Origin: Microbacterium halophytorum
GTDB lineage: Bacteria > Actinomycetota > Actinomycetes > Actinomycetales > Microbacteriaceae
Direction of reading: 5' to 3'
Assembly (NCBI RefSeq): GCF_002970975.1
Contig: NZ_PNFA01000006.1
Span: 212,773-276,772 of the forward strand
Length of the DNA: 64,000 nt
In this document: piece after piece, positions 47,848 to 55,715 of the stretch
Position numbering within the stretch: the stretch's first letter is position 1
Layout of the letters: every line of letters starts with the position of its first letter
Program-made: the position numbers and the translations under genes
The notes under the pieces: model-generated
The model's input: the letters and a program-made list of their open reading frames with translations, nothing else
The model's database searches: none
What the model was told of the DNA's origin: nothing

Positions 47848-49446
47848 ATGAAGCTGAACCACACCCACCGCCGACACCAACGGGCAGCGACCACGGCACT
47901 GTTGGGCGCGGCCTGCTTGGCGGCACCGCTGCTGGCCGCCGCCCCGGCCGCTGCCGTTCCGGACCCCGCAGCCGCGGTCCAGGCCGCTCCCGGCGTCACG
48001 GCAAGTGAGAAGGGTCAACCTGTTGCGACGCCGCGAACCGTCATCACCACCGATCCGGAGCTCGACGATCTGAACTCGATGCTGCGGATGCTGCTGTACA
48101 GCAACGACCTGAACATCGCGGGACTCGTGTACTCCGCGAGCCAGCACCACTACGCGGGCGACCCAGAGCGGGGAGTCGAGCCGCATCGGTGGCCGGCGCC
48201 CGATGCGCGTTTTCACATCGACGACGCGGTCGATCAGTACGAGAAGGTGTACCCGAATCTGGCCGCCCACGACTCCGGCTATCCGGCCCCTGATGAACTC
48301 CGCGCGCTCGTCCGGTGGGGGAACGTGTCGGACGTCGGCGCGATGAGCGTGGACACCGAGGGCTCCGATCACATCAAGCGGATCCTGCTGGACGACGAGC
48401 CCGGTCAGGTGTTCCTGCAGGCGTGGGGAGGAGCGAACACGATCGCCCGCGCGCTGAAGTCGATCCAGGAGGAGTACGAGGGCACCGACGATTGGGATGC
48501 CATCCACGAGAAGGTCTCGAACAAGGCGGTCCTGACGAGCTGGGGACAGCAGGACACGACGTTCGTCGACTACATCCGGCCGAACTGGCCGGAGCTCGAG
48601 CATCGCGAAGTCTCGACCAGCATCTGGGGGTACGGGGCGCGCTCGTCGGCACTGCCCGAGTGGCAGAAGTATCTCGAACCGGACTGGATGAAGACGAATA
48701 TCTCAGACGTTGGTCCGATCGGTGATGCATATCGCGTCTGGGGCGACGGCAAACAGATGGCGGACGGCTTCGACGACGAGGACTACTTCGGGCTGTCCGG
48801 TTACACCGCCGACGAACTGCGCGACATGGGCTACGCCGTATGGACCCCGCCGCAGCCGCAGGGTGCATGGATCTCGGAGGGCGATTCGTCGAACTGGGCG
48901 CTGCTGCTCGACAACGGCCTCCGGAACTTCGCGGACCCTGGCTGGGGCGGATGGGGTGGCCGCCAGGCGCTGAACCCCGATGACCCGTATCAGTGGCGGA
49001 ACCGAGGCGTCATGGACATCGGTCCCGACGGAGAACCGCGCGCCGACTACGCCGCCGGCCGCTGGTTCGAGGACTTCCAGCTCGACTTCGCGGCCCGCAT
49101 GCAGTGGTCTGTCACCTCGGAATACTCCGATGCCAACCACGCACCGGAGGCGAGCGTTCCTGCCGGTCTGCTCGACGTCTCACGCAAGCCCGGAGCGAAG
49201 GTCACGATCCCGGGTCGCGCGAGCGATCCGGATGGCGACGCTGTGACGGCGAAGTGGTGGAACTACGCCGAAGCGGGGACCTATGACGGGGAGTTCGAGC
49301 CGGAGGGGAGCGACGGTGCGAAGCTTCGTTTCACAGTTCCGGAGGACGCGGATACCGGTGACACGATCCACATGATCCTCGAAGTCACCGACGACGGCGA
49401 ACCGTCGCTCACGCGCTACCAGCGCGTCGTGCTGACCGTGAAGTAG
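47848..49446 (+). CDS. Secreted DUF1593 protein, nucleoside-hydrolase-like domain
   Basis: A protein of 532 residues with a signal peptide (hydrophobic LGAACLAAPLLAAAPAAAV, cleavage near residue 37). The N-terminal domain resembles nucleoside hydrolases: TTDPELDDLNS with Asp69, Asp73 and Asp74 matches the metal-binding DxDxxxDD pattern of that fold. The C-terminal part (from about Pro435, HAPEASVPAGLLDVSRKPGA) is an Ig-like beta domain as in Sde182-type proteins. Substrates of the family are poorly defined. ATG 47848 follows AAGGAG. As last gene of the importer operon it may release the imported sugar from a plant glycan or glycoside outside the cell; this is inference. Confidence 0.75.
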   Translation: MKLNHTHRRHQRAATTALLGAACLAAPLLAAAPAAAVPDPAAAVQAAPGVTASEKGQPVATPRTVITTDPELDDLNSMLRMLLYSNDLNIAGLVYSASQHHYAGDPERGVEPHRWPAPDARFHIDDAVDQYEKVYPNLAAHDSGYPAPDELRALVRWGNVSDVGAMSVDTEGSDHIKRILLDDEPGQVFLQAWGGANTIARALKSIQEEYEGTDDWDAIHEKVSNKAVLTSWGQQDTTFVDYIRPNWPELEHREVSTSIWGYGARSSALPEWQKYLEPDWMKTNISDVGPIGDAYRVWGDGKQMADGFDDEDYFGLSGYTADELRDMGYAVWTPPQPQGAWISEGDSSNWALLLDNGLRNFADPGWGGWGGRQALNPDDPYQWRNRGVMDIGPDGEPRADYAAGRWFEDFQLDFAARMQWSVTSEYSDANHAPEASVPAGLLDVSRKPGAKVTIPGRASDPDGDAVTAKWWNYAEAGTYDGEFEPEGSDGAKLRFTVPEDADTGDTIHMILEVTDDGEPSLTRYQRVVLTVK

Positions 49447-49483
49447 GCGCGCGAGGGATCTGTTCGAGCGAGGAGGAATCGCG

Positions 49484-49532
49484 ATCGTACGCAGGCGGCC
49501 CCAACCCGACGTTCGGGTCGCCTGCGTACGAT
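49484..49532. terminator. Hairpin overlapping the -10 box of the NUDIX gene
   Basis: Perfect 14-base outer arms (49484-49497 and 49519-49532) enclose an inner hairpin with arms ACCCGA/TCGGGT (49504-49509, 49513-49518). It may end transcription of the DUF1593 gene. The right arm contains the -10 box of the next gene. Confidence 0.55.
49527..49532 (+). promoter_or_regulatory. Predicted -10 box of the first NUDIX gene, leaderless type
   Basis: TACGAT ends seven bases before the ATG at 49540. This favours 49540 over the ATG at 49531, which lies within the -10 box. Confidence 0.45.
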
Positions 49533-49539
49533 GGGCCCC

Positions 49540-50019
49540 ATGCCGACGCCCGATTTCATCCTCCGTCTGCGCGAGAAGATCGGGCAGGATCCGCTGTGGC
49601 TCATCGGCGTGACCGCCGTCGTCGTGCGCGGTGACGAGGTGCTCCTGGTCGAGCGGGCTGACAACGGCAAGGTGACACCGGTCACGGGGATCGTCGACCC
49701 CGGCGAACAGCCGGCGGATGCGGCCGTGCGCGAGGTCGCGGAGGAGACCGGCATCACCGCCGAGGCGACGGGGCTCTCTCGCGTGCGCTCGCTCCCGCCG
49801 ATGACGCACGTCAACGGCGCCCGCGCGCAGTACCTCGACCTCGCCTTCCGCTGCGCCTACGTCTCGGGTGAGCCCCACCCCGCCGACGGCGAGAACGCGC
49901 GGGCCTGGTGGCACCCGATCGCGGAGCTCGACGGTGCGGGCCTCGCCGCCGAGATGCGCGACCGCATCGCTGCCGCGCTCGACTCTTCGGGAACGACGAC
50001 GTTCGAGGGCGGCCGATGA
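49540..50019 (+). CDS. NUDIX hydrolase
   Basis: A protein of 159 residues. The NUDIX box is complete: GIVDPGEQPADAAVREVAEE followed by TGI fits GX5EX7REUXEEXGU. The flanking VTAVVVRGDEVLLVERADNG strand is usual. Such enzymes hydrolyse nucleoside diphosphate derivatives; the substrate is unknown. The next NUDIX gene starts in an ATGA overlap, so the two are a coupled pair. Confidence 0.85.
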   Translation: MPTPDFILRLREKIGQDPLWLIGVTAVVVRGDEVLLVERADNGKVTPVTGIVDPGEQPADAAVREVAEETGITAEATGLSRVRSLPPMTHVNGARAQYLDLAFRCAYVSGEPHPADGENARAWWHPIAELDGAGLAAEMRDRIAAALDSSGTTTFEGGR

Positions 50020-50435
50020 TCGACGACGAGAACCGGATCATCCGCGTGAGCGCGGTCGTGCTGCGGCATCCCGAGACGGGGCATCTCCTCACGGTGCGCA
50101 AACGGGGCACGAGCATGTTCATGCAGCCGGGCGGCAAACCGGAGCCGGGGGAGAGCGCGCTCGACGCGGCGGTCCGCGAGATCCGCGAAGAGCTCGGCGT
50201 CGAGCTCGACAGGGCCCGGATGACCGAGCTCGGCACGTTCACGGCACCGGCGGCGAACGAGGCAGGGTTCGACGTCACCGCCGATGTGTTCGTGCACCCG
50301 CCCGTGGTCGTCAATGCGCCGGCGGCCGAGATCGAGGAGATCCGGTGGGCCGACCTCGACGGCGAGCTCGGCGCCGAGTTCGCGCCCCTGATGCTGACCC
50401 GGATCGTGCCCGCGCTGCGGGCGTCCGGAGCGTAG
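50016..50435 (+). CDS. NUDIX hydrolase, second of a coupled pair
   Basis: A protein of 139 residues with the NUDIX box GGKPEPGESALDAAVREIRE followed by ELGV. RKRGTSMFMQPGG before the box is common in 8-oxo-dGTP-type and related small NUDIX proteins, but the substrate is not predictable. ATG 50016 overlaps the previous stop (ATGA). Its last nine codons and stop lie in the first copy of a 67-bp tandem repeat, so duplication extended from the end of this gene. Confidence 0.85.
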   Translation: MIDDENRIIRVSAVVLRHPETGHLLTVRKRGTSMFMQPGGKPEPGESALDAAVREIREELGVELDRARMTELGTFTAPAANEAGFDVTADVFVHPPVVVNAPAAEIEEIRWADLDGELGAEFAPLMLTRIVPALRASGA

Positions 50436-50549
50436 CGGCGCACGAACATCCGCACGTCGGCCGAGGTCGGCGTCGCCCGCGCTGCGGGCGTCCGGAGCGT
50501 AGCGGCGCACGAACATCCGCACGTCGGCCGAGGTCGGCGTCGCCCGCGC
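50408..50549. repeat. 67-bp tandem duplication after the NUDIX gene
   Basis: Two identical 67-base units (50408-50474 and 50475-50541) and the first eight bases of a third. The unit includes the last codons and stop of the NUDIX gene plus 39 bases beyond. Identity by eye is complete, so the duplication is recent. The rest of the 296-base gap to 50731 holds TATGCT (50623-50628), a likely -10 box of the response regulator gene. Confidence 0.85.
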
Positions 50550-50731
50550 ATGGGGGCGACCCCGGGCCCCAGGCGCACCGATACCGCCGGCTGACAGGCG
50601 CTTCACCTTCGCGGGCCGTTCGTATGCTGGAATACGTGCAACTGGGCCCCCGTGCGGCCGATCCGCACGGGGTGCTCAATGGGGGATGTGGGCTGCCGCT
50701 GTGCTGTACAGCGGCCGGAGCAAGGGGATAT

Positions 50732-51391
50732 ATGTACCGTATTGCGGTGGTCGAGGACCATCTGCTGCAACGCCGGTATGCGACGGCGTTGATCAAGGCT
50801 CAGCCGGATATGACCGTCGTGTACGACGGCGATGACCTGCCTTCATTCGAGGCGTGGTTGCAATCGGCTGATCGGTTGTCCAAGCCCCACCTCGCGCTGC
50901 TCGATCTCATGGTCGAGCGCGGTCCGGACGCGAACCCGGCGACGGTGCGAGGGCTGGTGGCGGCCGGGATCCGCGTCGTCCTGTTCTCAGGGCTCGCATC
51001 GCCGCCGCTCGCCCGGCAGATGATCAGGGCCGGAGCCAGCGGCGTCATCGGCAAGCGCGACAATGAGACGAGCGTCCTCGCCGGGCTGCGGGCCACGCTC
51101 GCGGGACAGTGGTGGGTGTCACCGGAGCTGGCCGTTCTGATCGCGCACGATCCGAAGCAGCCCAAACTCAGCGATCAGGAAGAGCGCGCGCTCGTCCTCT
51201 ACGCGTCGGGCCTGTCAGTCGACTCCGTCGCCGCCTCGATCGGCGTCAAGCCGGGTACCGCGAAGAAGTATCTGCAGCGCGTGCGCGAGAAGTACGCGGC
51301 GCTCGACCGCCCTGCTTCCACCAGGCAGGAGCTCATCAGAGCGGCGGCTCGGGACGGATACCTCCCGAGGCATGACCCGAGCATTGCGTGA
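50732..51391 (+). CDS. Response regulator, NarL/LuxR type
   Basis: A protein of 219 residues. The receiver domain has acidic pocket Glu8-Asp9, phosphoacceptor Asp58 (LALLDLMVE), Ser in VVLFSG and Lys in VIGKRD. The C-terminal LuxR-type helix-turn-helix is SDQEERALVLYASGLSVDSV followed by AASIGVKPGTAKKYLQRVRE. AAGGGGATAT precedes ATG 50732. It lies before the surface protein and the kinase-like protein and is the obvious regulator of that module. Codon use here and in the next two genes is less extreme than in the housekeeping genes, which hints at later acquisition. Confidence 0.9.
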   Translation: MYRIAVVEDHLLQRRYATALIKAQPDMTVVYDGDDLPSFEAWLQSADRLSKPHLALLDLMVERGPDANPATVRGLVAAGIRVVLFSGLASPPLARQMIRAGASGVIGKRDNETSVLAGLRATLAGQWWVSPELAVLIAHDPKQPKLSDQEERALVLYASGLSVDSVAASIGVKPGTAKKYLQRVREKYAALDRPASTRQELIRAAARDGYLPRHDPSIA

Positions 51392-51765
51392 CTGCGGCGG
51401 AGCCATCGAGCGCTCCAGCACCGGCAGCAGACCGCGTGCGCGCTCGGCGAAGCGGGTCCGCGCGGAGCGTGTGGTGCGGCTCCTCTGACCTCCAAGGGGG
51501 GTCATTTCCGATCCGGCTGACCGCGCGTGGGGGTCAAGTGCCCGCGGGGTGATCAGCCGGAATACTCCGGGCACTTAGCTCGACGATGAGGGAGGCAATG
51601 CGACGCGTCCTGCGGCCACGGTCGCGGGTCGTCGCGCAGAGCCGGTGCTTCAGCACAGTTGTCCTGGGTGCCCTGCATCGTCATGCCCGTGGCGACCGCG
51701 CGTCCCTCGCAGCCATCGACGTCGCAGGGCTCGGGTGGGCCTCGTGACCAGGGGAGAGGAATCAC
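51392..51765 (+). promoter_or_regulatory. 374-base leader region with interleaved inverted repeats
   Basis: No gene is seen in this gap. Two inverted repeats interleave: CCGGCTGA (51513-51520) with TCAGCCGG (51553-51560), and AAGTGCCCG (51536-51544) with CGGGCACTT (51568-51576). The order A-B-A'-B' allows either mutually exclusive hairpins or a pseudoknot. The gap lies between the response regulator and the surface protein gene and could hold the promoter and operator of the latter. Confidence 0.45.
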
Positions 51766-54700
51766 GTGCACGACAACGAAAGATGGAGCCTTCGCGGCCC
51801 GGATCGCGACGAGGAGGTGACGACCGGTCGGAGCCGACGCGCATCCGGCAGGCGAGGGAGGAAGTCGCTCGCAGCCGTGATCGTCGCCTCTCTGATGACC
51901 TTCGGAGCTGCGGGTACCGCGAACGCTGTGGAGGCGTCGACGGCGCCGGCCCCGAACCCGCCGATGCCCGCGCAGTGTGAGCTGGACCTGGCTCTGAGCC
52001 TGGACCTGTCCAACTCCGTGGACGACACGCAGCTGCAGCAGATGCGTGACGGTGTGACCGAGCTGGCGCAGACATTGAGCGACTACCCGGTGCGGGTGGC
52101 CATGCACAACTTCGCGTCCAACGCGCCGGCGACCAACTCCGGAAGCAATGCCCCGCTCGCGATGACGGCCCTCGATGAGCCAGGCGTTGCGGCCGTGACC
52201 GAGTGGGTGCAGGGCATCCAGCGTCCTGCGCAGTCACTGGGCGGGACGAACTGGGACCGCGCCTTCGCCGCCGTCGAATCCTCGTCGGAGGAGTACGACG
52301 CGCTGCTGTTCGTCACCGACGGCAACCCGACCCAATACGGCAGCCCCGCGCAAGGGCCAGGCAGCTCCACGAACACCGCCACGATCACGGCGGCCGTCAA
52401 CGCGGCGAACGCTCTGAAGGCCGAGGGCACTCGCGTCGTGGGCGTCGGCCTCACCGACAACATCGCGGATATGGCCGAGTTCCGCGAGCACATGTCGCAG
52501 ATCTCCGGCCCCACCGAGGGCAGCGACTACCTGTCGACGAACTTCGAAGGCCTCTCCGACGTCCTGCTCGCGCTGATCGAGGAGAACTGCGCCGCCGCTC
52601 CTGCGCCGGCAATCGAGCTCGTGAAGACTGCGCAGCTCGCGGACGACGCCACGGGGGCGATCGGCGATACCGTCGAGTACACCTTCACGGCGACGAACAC
52701 CGGTGACCAGACGCTCACGGACGTCGTGATCGACGACCCGAAGCCGGGCCTCACGGACCTCGAGTACACGTGGCCGGGAGAGCCGGGTGTTCTGGAGCCG
52801 GAACAGTCGGTGACGGCAACGGCCACGTACCAGGTGACCGAGACCGACCGCGACAACCGGATCATCCAGAACCACGCGACGGTGTCGGGCAATCCGCCGA
52901 CGGGTCCTCCCGTCGCGGACGAGGACGACGCAGAGGTGACAATCCCGGACGACCCCGCGATCGAGCTGGTCAAGACCGCCGCACTGGCGGACGGCGACAC
53001 CGGTGCTGTCGGCGACGTCATCGAGTACACCTTCACGGCCACGAACACCGGGAACGTCGCACTGACCGACGTCTCCATCTCCGATCAGCTCGACGGGCTG
53101 TCGGAGATCGCGTACGGCGAGTGGCCCGGCGAGGTCGGGGTCCTGAATCCGCACGAGCAGGTCACCGCGACGGCGACGTACTCGGTCGAGCAGTCCGACG
53201 TGAACATCGGCCGGGTGGACAACACCGCGACCACGACGGGAACGCCGCCCGAGGGCGACGATGTCTCGGACACCGACGACGCAACGGTGGACCTGCCGCA
53301 GGATGCTCGCATCGAGGTCGTCAAGACGGGCGCGCTGGAGGATGGCGCGTCGGGGCGTGCGGGCGACGTCGTCGAATTCGGCTTCACGGTCACGAACACC
53401 GGATCCGTGACGCTGACGGGCGTGGTGCTCATGGATGAGCTCGACGGCCTTTCGGACATCGTCTTCGGCGAGTGGCCCGGCGAGGTCGGGGTCCTGAACC
53501 CGCATGAGCAGGTCACCGCAACCGCGACCTACGTGCTGACGCAGTCGGACGTCGACGCCGGCGGTGTCGACAACACCGTCACCACAGCGGGAACCCCGCC
53601 TACGGGCGACCCGGTCGAGGACGAGGATGATGTGAACGTCCCCGTCGATTCCGCTCCTTCGATCGATCTGGTCAAGACGGGTGCGCTCGAGGATGGGGCG
53701 ACGGGCCGGGTGGGCGACGTCGTGACCTACACGTTCACCGCGACCAACACCGGCAACGTCACGCTCGGTGACGTGTCGATCGCAGATGAGCTCGACGGCC
53801 TCTCGGACATCGCATACGGCGAGTGGCCGGGCGATGATGGCACGCTGCGGCCGGGGGAGCAGGTCATCGCGACCGCGACATACGCGCTGACGCAGGCGGA
53901 TGTGAACGCCGGGCAGGTCGAGAACACCGCGTCCACGACGGGAACCCCGCCCACGGGCGATCCCGTCGAGGACGAGGACATCGAGATCGTCCCGGTCGAG
54001 CCGACTCCGGCGATCGACCTCGTCAAGACCGGTGGTCTCGAAGCGGGCGCCACCGCTGTGCCCGGCGACCACGTCGAGTACACGTTCACGGCGACCAACA
54101 CCGGTAACGTGACGCTCACCGATGTGACGCTCGTCGACGAGCTGGTGGGCCTGTCGGACATCGCCTACGGCGAGTGGCCGGGCGAAGCGGGCACGCTCGC
54201 CCCGGGTGAGCAGGTCACGGCGACGGCGACCTATGCTCTCACACAGGAGGACATCGACGAGGGAGCGGTCCACAATGCCGCGACCGCGACGGGCAACCCG
54301 CCCTCGGGCGACCCGGTCGACGACGGCGACGAGCACGACGTGCTGCTGCCGCAGCTGCCCGTGATCGATCTGGTCAAGACCGGAACGCTCGACGGCGACG
54401 GCGTCGCCGGCGACATCGTGGACTACGAGTTCACCATCACCAACGTCGGGAACGTCACGCTCGTCGACGTCTCGATCGACGATGCGCTGGAAGGCCTGTC
54501 GGAGATCGTGTTCGGAGAGTGGCCGGCCGAGGCAGGAGTCCTCGCACCGGGTGAGCAGGTCGTTGCAACGGCGGCCTACACGCTGACGCAGGCCGACGTC
54601 GACGCCGGAAGCGTGGACAACACCGCGACGGTGACGGGCACACCGCCGGAAGGCGATTCCGTGACGGACGAGGACGACGTGACCATTCCGGTCACGCAGG

Positions 54701-55491
54701 GACCGGCGATCGAGCTGCGCAAGGTCAGCAGCCTCGAAGCGGGTGCCGGCTCCGGCGCGGGCGACCGGGTGGCGTACGCCTTCACCGCGACGAACACCGG
54801 AAGCGTGACGCTCACGGACGTCGTCATCGCGGACGAGCTGGAAGGCCTGTCGGAGATCGAGTACGACTGGCCGGGCGAGGCCGGAGTCCTGGTTCCGGGC
54901 GAGCACGTGACGGCAACGGCGACCTACACGCTGACGCAGGCCGACATCGATGCGGGCAGCGTGAACAACCACGCGCTCGTGACCGGCAACCCGCCGGTCG
55001 GCGACCCGGTTCGCGACGATGACGAGGTGACCACGCCGCTTGTGCAGCAGGCCGCGATCGACATCGTCAAGAGCGGCCAGCTCGATGGTGACGTCGTCGC
55101 GTACGAGTTCGCCGTGACCAACACGGGCGGCGTCACTCTCTCGGGTATCGAGATCACCGACGAGCTCGAGGGCCTGTCGGAGATCGTCTACGGCGAGTGG
55201 CCCGGCGAGGCTGGGGTGCTCGCTCCTGGCGAGTCCGTCACCGCGAGCGCGAGCTACACCGTCACAGGTGCCGACCGCGACCGCGGGCATGTCGACAATC
55301 ACGCCGCGGTGACGGGCAACCCGCCCACGGGCGACCCCGTCGACGCTTCGGATGACGAACGCGTCGTCGTCGGTTCCCTCGCCGTCACCGGTGCCGAGCT
55401 GAGCTGGGGCATCGCAGTCCTCGCCCTGCTGCTCATCGCGGGAGGCGCCATCCTGGTGATCGCTCGCCGACGCATCTCGGCGGCCAGCTAG
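51766..55491 (+). CDS. Sortase-anchored surface protein with vWA domain and eight DUF11/DUF7507-type repeats
   Basis: A protein of 1241 residues. A basic N-terminus and signal helix ([21 protein letters not shown]) lead to a von Willebrand A domain with a complete MIDAS: Asp80-x-Ser82-x-Ser84, Thr in GGTNWDRAF, Asp in FVTDGN. Eight repeats of about 90-115 residues follow, each opening like [15 protein letters not shown] and closing like [11 protein letters not shown]. The C-terminus has LAVTG (1205-1209), a membrane helix and RRR, the LAxTG form used by class E sortases. GTG 51766 follows GGGAGAGGA. It is probably a cell-wall adhesin or pilus-like protein binding a ligand through the vWA domain. 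Confidence 0.85.
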   Translation: MHDNERWSLRGPDRDEEVTTGRSRRASGRRGRKSLAAVIVASLMTFGAAGTANAVEASTAPAPNPPMPAQCELDLALSLDLSNSVDDTQLQQMRDGVTELAQTLSDYPVRVAMHNFASNAPATNSGSNAPLAMTALDEPGVAAVTEWVQGIQRPAQSLGGTNWDRAFAAVESSSEEYDALLFVTDGNPTQYGSPAQGPGSSTNTATITAAVNAANALKAEGTRVVGVGLTDNIADMAEFREHMSQISGPTEGSDYLSTNFEGLSDVLLALIEENCAAAPAPAIELVKTAQLADDATGAIGDTVEYTFTATNTGDQTLTDVVIDDPKPGLTDLEYTWPGEPGVLEPEQSVTATATYQVTETDRDNRIIQNHATVSGNPPTGPPVADEDDAEVTIPDDPAIELVKTAALADGDTGAVGDVIEYTFTATNTGNVALTDVSISDQLDGLSEIAYGEWPGEVGVLNPHEQVTATATYSVEQSDVNIGRVDNTATTTGTPPEGDDVSDTDDATVDLPQDARIEVVKTGALEDGASGRAGDVVEFGFTVTNTGSVTLTGVVLMDELDGLSDIVFGEWPGEVGVLNPHEQVTATATYVLTQSDVDAGGVDNTVTTAGTPPTGDPVEDEDDVNVPVDSAPSIDLVKTGALEDGATGRVGDVVTYTFTATNTGNVTLGDVSIADELDGLSDIAYGEWPGDDGTLRPGEQVIATATYALTQADVNAGQVENTASTTGTPPTGDPVEDEDIEIVPVEPTPAIDLVKTGGLEAGATAVPGDHVEYTFTATNTGNVTLTDVTLVDELVGLSDIAYGEWPGEAGTLAPGEQVTATATYALTQEDIDEGAVHNAATATGNPPSGDPVDDGDEHDVLLPQLPVIDLVKTGTLDGDGVAGDIVDYEFTITNVGNVTLVDVSIDDALEGLSEIVFGEWPAEAGVLAPGEQVVATAAYTLTQADVDAGSVDNTATVTGTPPEGDSVTDEDDVTIPVTQGPAIELRKVSSLEAGAGSGAGDRVAYAFTATNTGSVTLTDVVIADELEGLSEIEYDWPGEAGVLVPGEHVTATATYTLTQADIDAGSVNNHALVTGNPPVGDPVRDDDEVTTPLVQQAAIDIVKSGQLDGDVVAYEFAVTNTGGVTLSGIEITDELEGLSEIVYGEWPGEAGVLAPGESVTASASYTVTGADRDRGHVDNHAAVTGNPPTGDPVDASDDERVVVGSLAVTGAELSWGIAVLALLLIAGGAILVIARRRISAAS
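52609..55374 (+). repeat. Eight in-frame repeats encoding DUF11/DUF7507-type modules
   Basis: The units share IELVKT/IDLVKTG at the start, [17 protein letters not shown] in the middle, a [15 protein letters not shown] segment and NPPTGDPV at the end. Units six and eight are shorter at their start. DNA is diverged between units, so this is an old amplification at protein level. Confidence 0.85.
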
Positions 55492-55496
55492 ACCGT

Positions 55497-55540
55497 CGGT
55501 GCCGGGACAGTCCTTCCCCCAAAAGGCGGCCCCGGCACCG
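55497..55540 (+). terminator. First hairpin after the surface protein gene
   Basis: Arms CGGTGCCGGG (55497-55506) and CCCGGCACCG (55531-55540) with a 24-base loop, five bases after the stop. Confidence 0.45.
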
Positions 55541-55580
55541 ATAGGCACCCCTCGTCCCGACGGGTGCGACAACTGAACAG

Positions 55581-55620
55581 ATCGGCGCACCAAGGGATGC
55601 GAACCCCTTGGTGCGCCGAT
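55581..55620 (+). terminator. Second, stronger hairpin after the surface protein gene
   Basis: Perfect 16-base arms (55581-55596 and 55605-55620) around an eight-base loop. It lies about 90 bases before the kinase-like gene. Confidence 0.65.
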
Positions 55621-55715
55621 GGCGGCGCAGAGCGCCGCCGCTTCGGCCCGTCCACACCCCAACAGGGAACAGGATGGGCCGTCCGCGCTTCAGCTATCGG
55701 TGAAAGGATCTCCTC

